The notes under the pieces are model-generated. The model did no database searches, was not told where the DNA came from, and was given only the letters and a program-made list of their open reading frames with translations. Both the position numbers and the translations under genes were made by a program. Below, in pieces: positions 37,470 to 44,673 of a stretch of DNA of 64,000 bases; the first letter of the stretch is position 1; each line of letters starts with the position of its first letter. Origin of the DNA: Aurantiacibacter suaedae (GTDB taxonomy: Bacteria > Pseudomonadota > Alphaproteobacteria > Sphingomonadales > Sphingomonadaceae); assembly GCF_005434915.1 (NCBI RefSeq), contig NZ_SKCG01000002.1:868948-932947 (forward strand), in the 5' to 3' direction.

Positions 37470-38701
37470 TCCAGCACCGCCATCTCTGGCACTGCGACGG
37501 CGAACTTGCCGCCCCAGCTTCGCACCTCGGCCATTGATGCCATGACCTCGTCGCGCAGGTTCCAGGGCAGGATCAGCACATAGTCGGGCCGCGTTTCGGC
37601 CAGCGTTTCAGGCGGCAGCACCGGGATGCGGCTGCCGGGCAGGTAGCGCCCCTGCTTGGCCGGACTGCGGTCGACCACATAGGTGATCTGCTCCGCGCTG
37701 ACGCCGCAGAAGTTGAGCAAAGTGTTGCCTTTTGCAGCGGCGCCATAGGCGGCGACTGTCTTGCCCTCGCGCGCGGCCCCCTTGAGGAAGCTCTGCAGGC
37801 CCTCGCGAACAGGGGCGATGCGGCTCTGGAACGCGGCATAGGTTGCGAGCTGGTCGAGCCCGGCCTCCGCCTCGTCGGCGCGGACCTTGGCGAGGCCGGG
37901 GCAGGCCGGATGGGCCTCGCTAGCATCGCGGCAGGCGAACAGGCGCAAGCTGCCGCCGTGGGTGGGCAGTTCCTCGACGTCGAACACCCTGAGGCCGTGC
38001 ACGGCAAACACCCGCTCCACCGCCAGCAGCGACAGGTAGTAGAAATGCTCGTGATAGACGGTGTCGAACTGCACCCCTTCGATCAGCTGCAACAGGTGCG
38101 GGAACTCGACGCTGACGACGCCATCGGGCTTTAACACTGCGGTAAGGCCGCCGACGAAATCGTTGATGTCGGGCACGTGGGCGAGCACGTTGTTGCCGAC
38201 TACCAGATCGGCAGCGAGGCCGCGCGCCGTCAGATCGCGGGCGGTTTCCAGCCCGAAGAAGCGCGCCTCGGTCGGCACACCGGCTTCGCGCGCAACCTCG
38301 GCGACATTGGCGGCAGGCTCGATGCCGAGGACCGGCACGCCCGCTGCGACGAAATGCTTGAGCAGGTAGCCATCGTTGCTGGCGACCTCGATCACCTGCG
38401 ATTGCTCGCCAAGCCCGAAGCGTTCGCGCGCCATCACGGTGAAGCGCCGCGCGTGCTCGACCCAGCTATCGGAGTAGGACGAGAAATAGGCGTAGTCGGA
38501 GAAGATGTGTTCGGGGGCTACGAAGCTGTCGGCCTGCACCAGCCAGCATTCCCCGCAGACGAAGGCGCGCAGCGGATAGCTTGGCTCGGGCTGATCGAGC
38601 TGCTCCTCGGTCAGATAGGAATTGGCAAGCGGGGTCGCGCCGAGGTCGACGAAGGGCTGGTCAACCGGCGCTCGGCAAAACCGGCATGGACGCGTGGTCA
38701 T
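37466..38701 (-). CDS. Zinc-binding sugar C-methyltransferase (TylCIII/CloU type)
   Basis: A 411-residue methyltransferase with the N-terminal Zn-binding domain (CRFCRAPVDQPFVDLGATPLANSYL then CGECWLVQ), a central class I SAM domain (IEVASNDGYLLKHFVAAGVPVLGIEP) and the C-terminal domain of sugar C-methyltransferases (GAAAKGNTLLNFCG, DRSPAKQGRYLPG, LILPWNLRDEVM). Such enzymes add a methyl to C3 of 4-keto-6-deoxy sugars. The start at 38701 lies 41 bp inside the end of rfbG, a long overlap. Together with rfbF, rfbG and rfbC it predicts a branched, C-methylated 6-deoxyhexose. Confidence 0.88.
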   Translation of the reverse strand: MTTRPCRFCRAPVDQPFVDLGATPLANSYLTEEQLDQPEPSYPLRAFVCGECWLVQADSFVAPEHIFSDYAYFSSYSDSWVEHARRFTVMARERFGLGEQSQVIEVASNDGYLLKHFVAAGVPVLGIEPAANVAEVAREAGVPTEARFFGLETARDLTARGLAADLVVGNNVLAHVPDINDFVGGLTAVLKPDGVVSVEFPHLLQLIEGVQFDTVYHEHFYYLSLLAVERVFAVHGLRVFDVEELPTHGGSLRLFACRDASEAHPACPGLAKVRADEAEAGLDQLATYAAFQSRIAPVREGLQSFLKGAAREGKTVAAYGAAAKGNTLLNFCGVSAEQITYVVDRSPAKQGRYLPGSRIPVLPPETLAETRPDYVLILPWNLRDEVMASMAEVRSWGGKFAVAVPEMAVLE

Positions 38702-39764
38702 GCATCAGCTCCTCGTAGGCTGCGATCTGGGAAAGGGTAAACTTGCGCATATCCGCGCCCTGGCGGTGGGCGTCGTACCAGTTTGCGGTCCACGCGACGG
38801 TTGCGGCGCGGTCGAGCCGGGGGTGCCAGCCGAGCACTTCGCCGGCGCGGTGCGAGGTGAGGGTGAGAACCGGGGCCTCGGCCGGGTGCTCGCCGGGGGC
38901 CTGTTTCCAGATGTCGTTCACGCCGAAGCGATGGCCCAGTTGCTCGGCCAGCTCGGCCACGGTAGCAAAGTCGCTGGCATCGGGACCGAAGTTGAGCGTT
39001 TCGGGCATGTCGCGGGTGCGCTCGTACAGCGCTTGCGCATATGCGAGATAGCCGGACAGCGGCTCCAGCACATGCTGCCATGGGCGCACCGCTTGGGGGT
39101 AGCGCAGCTCGGCGGGCCGACCTTGGCCGAGCGCGCGCACGATATCGGGCACAAGCCGGTCCTGCGCCCAGTCGCCGCCGCCGATCACATTGCCGGCGCG
39201 CGCCGTCGCCAGCGCAACGCGGCCATCGCCGAAGAAGCTCTTGGCATAGCTCTGGCAGACCAGTTCGGCGCAGGCCTTGGAGGCGGAGTAGGGATCGTGG
39301 CCGCCCAGTCGGTCGCCTTCGTCGAAGGGACGGCCCGCGCCGTCGTTGGCGTAAACCTTGTCGGAAGTGACCACCAGTACGGTGCGCACCGAAGGCACTT
39401 GTCGCACGGCTTCGAGCAGGTTGACCGTGCCCATGATGTTGGTGGCAAAGGTGCCCGCCGGATCGGCATAGGAGGGGCGCACCAGCGCCTGCGCAGCCAG
39501 ATGGAGCACAATCTCGGGCTGAGCCCTGCGCGTGATTTCTGCGAGCCTTTCGCCATCGACAATATCGGCGAAATTGCTTTCGGCGGTGACCGGCCCGGCC
39601 AGATCGAAAAGCGAAGGCTCGCTTTGCGGTTCGAGCGCCACGGCGGTCACCTCGGCCCCCAGCCGTTCCAGCCACAGGCACAGCCATGCGCCCTTGAACC
39701 CGGTGTGCCCGGTCACAAGCACGCGGCGGCGCTGCCAGAACGCGGTCAGGTCCAGACCTTCCAC
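38661..39764 (-). CDS. rfbG: CDP-glucose 4,6-dehydratase
   Basis: A 367-residue extended SDR that converts CDP-glucose to CDP-4-dehydro-6-deoxyglucose. It carries VTGHTGFKGAWLCLWLE (Rossmann motif), HLAAQALVRPSYADP, TSDKVYAN and PYSASKACAELV with the catalytic Tyr-x3-Lys, ARAGNVIGGGDWAQDRLVPD and RPWQHVLEPLSGYL. The start is a GTG at 39764 with GGGAGGG in front, 19 bp inside the end of rfbF; no suitable ATG exists. The dehydratase identity is firm; its length matches characterised RfbG enzymes. Confidence 0.93.
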   Translation of the reverse strand: MEGLDLTAFWQRRRVLVTGHTGFKGAWLCLWLERLGAEVTAVALEPQSEPSLFDLAGPVTAESNFADIVDGERLAEITRRAQPEIVLHLAAQALVRPSYADPAGTFATNIMGTVNLLEAVRQVPSVRTVLVVTSDKVYANDGAGRPFDEGDRLGGHDPYSASKACAELVCQSYAKSFFGDGRVALATARAGNVIGGGDWAQDRLVPDIVRALGQGRPAELRYPQAVRPWQHVLEPLSGYLAYAQALYERTRDMPETLNFGPDASDFATVAELAEQLGHRFGVNDIWKQAPGEHPAEAPVLTLTSHRAGEVLGWHPRLDRAATVAWTANWYDAHRQGADMRKFTLSQIAAYEELMHDHASMPVLPSAG

Positions 39765-40519
39765 GGTGCCCTCCCGCTGTTCCACAGGTCTTCGAACTGC
39801 ATCTTCTCGCGCAGCGTATCCATCGGCTGCCAGAACCCGTCGTGCTCGTAGGCGGCGAGTTGGCCCGTCTGGCACAGATGCTGGAGCGGCTTGCCTTCCC
39901 ACACGGTTGCATCGCCATCGATCAGGCCCAGCACGCTCGGATTGAGCACAAAAAACCCGCCGTTGATCCGCTGGTTCGAGACCGCCGGTTTCTCGACGAA
40001 GGCGGTGACGCGCCCGCCCTCGATATTGGCTACGCCGAAGCGGCCCGGCGGCACCACTGCGCACATCGTGGCGTCCAGACCATGAGCATGGTGAAAGGCG
40101 ATTTCGGCGGTCAGGTCGATATCGCCGAGGCCGTCACCATAGGTAAGGCAGAATGGCTCATCCGGATCGAGATAGCGTGCCACGCGGCGCAACCGCCCGC
40201 CGGTCATCGTGTCGCGGCCTGTATCGACCACGGTGACTTTCCAGTCGACCTCGTCGGCATGATGATGCTCGATCCGGCCGGTTTTCAGGTCGATGGTGAT
40301 GTCGTTGTGATGCACGAAGAGGTTGGCGAAATACTCCTTGAGCATGTAGCCCTTGTAGCCCGCGCAGACGATGAACTCGTTGATGCCGTGGTGGGCATAG
40401 GTCTTCATGATATGCCAGATGATCGGCTTCTCACCGATCTCGACCAGCGGCTTGGGCTTAATCGTGGTCTCTTCGGAAATGCGCGAGCCGAAGCCGCCTG
40501 CAAGGATCACAGCCTTCAT
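39746..40519 (-). CDS. rfbF: Glucose-1-phosphate cytidylyltransferase
   Basis: A 257-residue nucleotidyltransferase that makes CDP-glucose from CTP and glucose 1-phosphate. The signature is MKAVILAGGFGSRISEETT with KPKPLVEIGEKPIIWHIMK. Then come GYKGYMLKEYF, VVDTGRDTMTGGRLRRV, FCLTYGDGLGDIDL and NGGFFVLNP, all diagnostic for RfbF. It is the first gene of the CDP-sugar operon. The 225 bp upstream to the NDUFA9-like gene has an AT-rich patch (around 40680-40720) and no recognisable gene; it probably holds the operon promoter. Confidence 0.95.
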   Translation of the reverse strand: MKAVILAGGFGSRISEETTIKPKPLVEIGEKPIIWHIMKTYAHHGINEFIVCAGYKGYMLKEYFANLFVHHNDITIDLKTGRIEHHHADEVDWKVTVVDTGRDTMTGGRLRRVARYLDPDEPFCLTYGDGLGDIDLTAEIAFHHAHGLDATMCAVVPPGRFGVANIEGGRVTAFVEKPAVSNQRINGGFFVLNPSVLGLIDGDATVWEGKPLQHLCQTGQLAAYEHDGFWQPMDTLREKMQFEDLWNSGRAPWKVWT

Positions 40520-40744
40520 CGCGCGCGCCTTGCACAGGGCCGGTGCGACTGCGCGTTGCACGCCCATGCCCTTACCAGCTGATCTTCGCTCCTGCTCATG
40601 CAGGCCCCCTATCGGCTATCCAGGTGCCTACGCAGAAAAGGCGCAGTTTTCCCGTGGTTTCCGACGGCTTTAACCAGCCATTAAGTATGATGACTGAAGC
40701 GCTCTCTAGTCAAATATACCTAGTCGCGCAGGCAGGCACCAGGC

Positions 40745-41692
40745 TCAGGCGGGCTTGCGCTGGGCGGTAAAGCGGCCGTGCTTGCGATAGCGGGTCATCC
40801 ACTTGTCGAGAAACAGCGACAGCGGCTTGGCCGTGACCCCGAGAGCGTCGATCCCCGGCAGCGTGTCGCCGGCCACATTGCCCTTTTCAAGCATTGCCAG
40901 CTGGTCGCCATTGATCGGCGCGAGCGGCATGGAGGCGATGAACCGCGCGAGGGCATCTGGCATCGCGAACAAGATCGGATCGCGCTGCTGCGTCTTGGCG
41001 ATGGAGCGGTTAATCTCCTCCATCGTCATCTGGACGGGCCCGGCGACCTCGTAGGTCTTCCCGCCATGGGTGGCAGGCGCGGCGAGGGCATTGCCAATGG
41101 CCTCGGCAAGGTCGGCGACCCACACGGGCTGAAGTTTCGATTCGGCACCGAACACCGGCAGCACCGGCATCGATTGCACCAATTGTGCAAACATTGGCAC
41201 AAAGCCGCCTTCCTCTCCGAACACCGCCGAAGGGCGCAGGATGGCGGCCTGCGGGAAGGCTTCGAGTACCAACTGCTCGCCTTCGCCCTTGGTGCGATAA
41301 TAGCCGGTTTCGCTCTGCGCATCGGCGCCGATCGCCGAGACATAGACGAAGCTTTCCGCGCCTGTAGCCTTGGCTGCGGCCGCGGCAACACCGGCGCCGG
41401 TTGCCTGCAAGGCGCGCTGGTTCTTACCGAAGGTGCCGACGAGATAGACCACCGCATCGGCGCCCGTGACGCAGGCTTCCACGCTCGCCTTATCGGCCGC
41501 GTTGCAGCGGGCAAACTGGATCTGGCCGAGGTTTGCAAGCGGCTTGAGGTCGAAAGCCTTTTCAGGATTTCGCGCGGCAATCCGCAGCCGTGCGCCACGC
41601 TCAAGCAGATCCTGCGCGACCTGCCGGCCGATAAAGCCGCTCCCGCCGATGAGGACGACGAGCTTGTCTTCGAGCGGGCCGTAATTTGCCAT
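40745..41692 (-). CDS. NDUFA9-like NAD(P)H-binding protein
   Basis: A 315-residue atypical SDR of the complex I NDUFA9 family. It has the N-terminal VVLIGGSGFIGRQVAQDLLERG, DAVVYLVGTFGKNQRAL, FVYVSAIGADAQSETGYYRTKGEGE, ILRPSAVFGEEGGFVPMFAQL and VWVADLAEAI. In alphaproteobacteria homologues of this protein accompany complex I assembly or function as electron-transfer-related oxidoreductases, usually encoded away from the nuo operon. The ribosome site is AAGGAA. It is a normal core gene next to the tRNA-Leu, marking conserved chromosome on this side of the island. Confidence 0.87.
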   Translation of the reverse strand: MANYGPLEDKLVVLIGGSGFIGRQVAQDLLERGARLRIAARNPEKAFDLKPLANLGQIQFARCNAADKASVEACVTGADAVVYLVGTFGKNQRALQATGAGVAAAAAKATGAESFVYVSAIGADAQSETGYYRTKGEGEQLVLEAFPQAAILRPSAVFGEEGGFVPMFAQLVQSMPVLPVFGAESKLQPVWVADLAEAIGNALAAPATHGGKTYEVAGPVQMTMEEINRSIAKTQQRDPILFAMPDALARFIASMPLAPINGDQLAMLEKGNVAGDTLPGIDALGVTAKPLSLFLDKWMTRYRKHGRFTAQRKPA

Positions 41693-41830
41693 GCGTCTGG
41701 TTCCTTTGCGCGGAGCGATTGAGGCTGTTTGACCAGCCTTTAAGCGAGGTAGGGGGCTGCGGGCAACAAGGGAGATGAGGCGTCGCCCTAGGGAGACGAG
41801 AAGAAAATGCGCCTCAGAGGCTCAATCGAA

Positions 41831-41859
41831 TTGACAAGCCTGGCCGCAGTGCCCTATCG
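41831..41859 (+). promoter_or_regulatory. Promoter of tRNA-Leu
   Basis: TTGACA (41831-41836), a 17-bp spacer and CTATCG (41854-41859), giving a start near 41866, about 42 bp before the tRNA. The -35 matches the consensus exactly. Confidence 0.7.
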
Positions 41860-41907
41860 GCGCCGGCCTACCCGATGCGGACCTTGGATGATCCGCATTC
41901 GATGTGT

Positions 41908-41994
41908 GCCCAGATGGCGGAATTGGTAGACGCACCGTCTTCAGGTGGCGGCGCTCGCAAGGGCGTGGAGGTTCGAGTCCTCTTCTGGGCACCA
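41908..41994 (+). tRNA. tRNA-Leu(CAG)
   Basis: An 87-nt class II tRNA with CCA encoded. The acceptor stem GCCCAGA (41908-41914) pairs with TCTGGGC (41984-41990). D-arm GGAATTGGTAGACGC, anticodon loop TTCAGGT (anticodon CAG), a long variable arm with GGGCG, and T-loop GTTCGAGTCC are all present. Its 3' end directly precedes an integrase pseudogene, so it is the likely attachment site of a genomic island. Confidence 0.96.
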
Positions 41995-42159
41995 TTTGTT
42001 CTTCTCACGTTCTCCCAAATAATCTATAAAACCCGCAGAAATCCTAGGGATTTGGCCCTTAGATCGTTCCGGATCGTCCCGCCTGTTCTCGGGGGTTCCA
42101 GACACTTTTGTGGGCCTTTTGAGGCCGTTTCGCAAAGGCCCAGATAAAAAGGCCCCCAC

Positions 42160-43187
42160 ATGCCGCTGACAGATACTCGCCTCCGCGCACTCAAGCCCAA
42201 AGATAAACCGTACAAGGTAACCGATGAGCGCGGCCTATATGTTGAGGTCACGCCGACCGGCAGCAAGCTTTGGCGATTTCGATACCGGATCGGCGGTGCG
42301 CAAAAGAAGCTCTGCATCGGCAGCTATCCCGACATCAGCCTCACGCAAGCGCGAGGCGCGGCCTACGAGGCACGACGAACCGTTGCTTCTGAGGGCGACC
42401 CTGCATTTGAGAAGCGGAAGCGGAAAATCCGCGCCGAGTTCCTTTCTGCACAGACGTTCGAGGCAGTCGCACGTGAGTATATTGAACAGATGATGGTCCA
42501 GAACGGCCGAGCCGATGGCACGATCGTCAAGGCCAACTATTTCCTCGACAAGCTTGCCCCTGCCATCGGGAACAGACTCATCAACGAGATTGAGCCATTC
42601 GAAGTCCCGGCTCCGCTCAAACGGCTGGAAGCCACTGGCAAGCACGAGACTGCGAAGAAGTGCCGGTCGTTCGCAGGCCGCGTATCGCAACGACCCGTTG
42701 CAAAGCCGATCCAACCAGCATGCTGAAGGGCGCTCTCGTAACGCTGCGAGCCACACACTACGCGGCAATCTTGGAGGCCAGCGAACTGGGCGGGCTGCTA
42801 CGAGTTATCGACGACTACACCGGCTACATTGTCACGAAGTTCGCCTTGCAGATCGTTCCGCGTGCATTTACGCGGACCGGTGAACTCAGGCACGCTGAGA
42901 GGCACGATTTCGACCTTATCGATGGTGTCATGAAAATTCCTACCGGGAAGATGAAAGCGCGCCGTCCGTACGCAGTCCCACTCTCGAAGCAGGTTGTCGG
43001 GCATCTCACCGACCTTGCTGAGTTGCTCGGCTATGAGGGATACGTGTTCCCGTCTGCCAGAAGCTCCAAGCGTCCTATGAGCGAGAATACGCTCAATGCC
43101 GCTTTCCGTCGCATGGGCTTTTCGAAGGAAGAAGTCACTGCTCATGGTCTGCGTGCGACGGCATCAACGCTTCTGAATGAGTCTGAG
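42160..43187 (+). pseudogene. P4-type tyrosine integrase, frameshifted and truncated
   Basis: The first frame has the DUF4102-type arm domain (LTDTRLRALKPKDKPYKVTDERGLYVEVTPTGSKLWRFRYR) and SAM-like core start (AREYIEQMM, ending KKCRSFAGRV). Near 42692 a short deletion removes about four codons and shifts the frame. The next frame carries the catalytic domain (RCKADPTSMLKGALV, then TGELRHAERHDFDL and VTAHGLRATASTLLNES). The catalytic Arg and HxxR are seen, but the sequence breaks off after LLNES, before the final His/Tyr. The missing end and shift make it non-functional. It begins 165 bp after tRNA-Leu in the orientation usual for integrases at tRNA sites. Confidence 0.9.
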
Positions 43188-43634
43188 GGTCGCCATGGAC
43201 ATAGCGCCAGCCGCGCCTCTCGCTCCGCTTCTCTTAGGCGGCCCGTTGAGCCTTCTCTTTCGGGGTAAGCTCGTGCTTTTCCCGTGTACAACTTTCCGTG
43301 ATCTCGATTTAGACCGTCTGCGTTCCGTCCGAGAAGCGACTGGGCTCATCATCATGTTTGAGCTTGAAGCCCTGTACCTCCGCTGCGGCTTCCAGCTTGG
43401 GCAGGAAATCAGCGACGCGACCAATCGATTGTTTGGTAATGCTGCACGAGATCAGCCTCCTTGCGAAGCCTGAATCACACCCTATCAATCCAATCAATGG
43501 GTCCTGAGCCTAGGGCTCGGCGCTCCGGGCGGACCTATCTCGACTCGTGCATGCGAAAACCCTATTAGAAGCAACCGAAGTGTCAGTGCCGCAAGCGACG
43601 GCAGGCCAGGGGAAAGAGGAAAGGCGGTGAGCAA
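43188..43634. other. Decayed region between the integrase and the AraC regulator
   Basis: About 450 bp with no gene I can support. Short open frames exist on both strands (up to 98 codons) without recognisable domains. A solitary IS end lies at 43479-43510. It probably represents the scar of IS-mediated deletion of the island's integrase end. Confidence 0.55.
43479..43510 (-). mobile_element. Solitary end of an IS5-family element
   Basis: Read on the minus strand this is GGCTCAGGACC followed by CATTGATTGG, almost identical to the left end of the IS at 52936 (GGCTCAGGACCATTGATTGG). CTAG flanks it, as it does the left end of the 52.9-kb copy. No transposase lies beside it, so it is a remnant. 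Confidence 0.65.
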
Positions 43635-44564
43635 TTGCTAAGCATCATCTCGACCCGCGACCATGAACCGCGCGAGCGGCTGGATTTCTGGAACGAGCTG
43701 ATCGGGTCTACCTACGACGGCATGAGCATCGATGGTGTGGACGGCCCCTTCAATGCCAGCCTTGGCGTCTGGCAGAGCGATGCCTTCCGGATCGTGCGCC
43801 CACGCTCGCGTCCGGCCATGATCGTCCGCCACGAATGCGGCCGCACCAGCTCCACCAAGCGCACCTTCCTGATGCACATGACGACTCAAGGCCAGATCGA
43901 GATGGAACAGCGCGGACGGAAATCGATGCTGGGGCCGGGCGATCTGGTGATCTGCGCGGCGGAAGAGTATTATCGCTTCAACGCCGCCACGAACCATGAA
44001 ATGATGGTGGTGGAGTTCGACGGCGCGACCGCACTTGATCGGCTGCCCACATTCGAAGAGCACGTGGCCCGTCCGATCCGCGCAGGCCTGCCCGGCACGC
44101 GCATCATCCGTCGCTACATGGATTCGCTGTGGCAGGAGGGGCGCGAAGACCTGCCGCCGGGGCAAAGCACCGTCCATGCCAATATCCTGCTGGACATGAC
44201 CATCGCCTGCCTTTCTGAACCGGCCGGCACCCTGCGTCCGGCAGCCGATCGCACCTTGGCCCAGCTGGAAGATGCCATCGGTGCCCGGCTCGATGATTAC
44301 ACCCTTCGCCCGTCCTCGCTGGCGGCGGACCTTGGCATTCCGCTGCGTACGCTGCAGGATGTGGCTGCCCGCGCCGGGACGACGCTCAACACCATGATCC
44401 TGCGCCAGCGGTTGCAGCGCGCCACGCAACTGCTGCGAAAGCATTCCGGTGCCAGCATCGCCGATGTCGCTGACGCCTGCGGTTTTTCGGATCCGTCCTA
44501 CTTCGCCCGCCGCTTCGCCCAGCATTTCGGGATCAGCCCGAGCGAATACCGATCCTGCAACTGA
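43635..44564 (+). CDS. AraC-family regulator (FeaR-like)
   Basis: A 309-residue transcription regulator. The N-terminal AraC_binding_2-type sensor domain (RERLDFWNELIGSTYDG, VRHECGRTSSTKRTFLMHMTTQGQIEM, GPGDLVICAAEEYY) is the type found in activators of aromatic amine or aldehyde catabolism such as FeaR. The C-terminal AraC HTH pair runs from about 205 to 305, with ASIADVADACGFSDPSYFARRFAQHFGISPSEYR. The only fitting start is a TTG at 43635. It is 109 bp upstream of and collinear with a TonB receptor, an aldehyde dehydrogenase remnant and an alcohol dehydrogenase, which are its likely targets. Confidence 0.88.
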   Translation: MLSIISTRDHEPRERLDFWNELIGSTYDGMSIDGVDGPFNASLGVWQSDAFRIVRPRSRPAMIVRHECGRTSSTKRTFLMHMTTQGQIEMEQRGRKSMLGPGDLVICAAEEYYRFNAATNHEMMVVEFDGATALDRLPTFEEHVARPIRAGLPGTRIIRRYMDSLWQEGREDLPPGQSTVHANILLDMTIACLSEPAGTLRPAADRTLAQLEDAIGARLDDYTLRPSSLAADLGIPLRTLQDVAARAGTTLNTMILRQRLQRATQLLRKHSGASIADVADACGFSDPSYFARRFAQHFGISPSEYRSCN

Positions 44565-44673
44565 TGGGCTTTTGAGCAGCGCCTGCTGCGTATTCGTCCG
44601 CATATCCGCGCGTCCGTCCTAACCCGGCTGCCGCAGGACTGGCAGTGCCGCCTCCATAACTTGGGAGGTTAGG

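Noticed and set aside
37466-40519. dTDP-rhamnose biosynthesis on the basis of the rfbC homologue
   Set aside because: rmlA, rmlB and rmlD are absent. RfbF and RfbG motifs show a CDP-glucose route, so the epimerase probably acts on a CDP-sugar.
43309-43497. A 62-codon minus-strand open frame next to the solo IS end
   Set aside because: No recognisable domain or convincing ribosome site. It probably belongs to decayed IS or island DNA.
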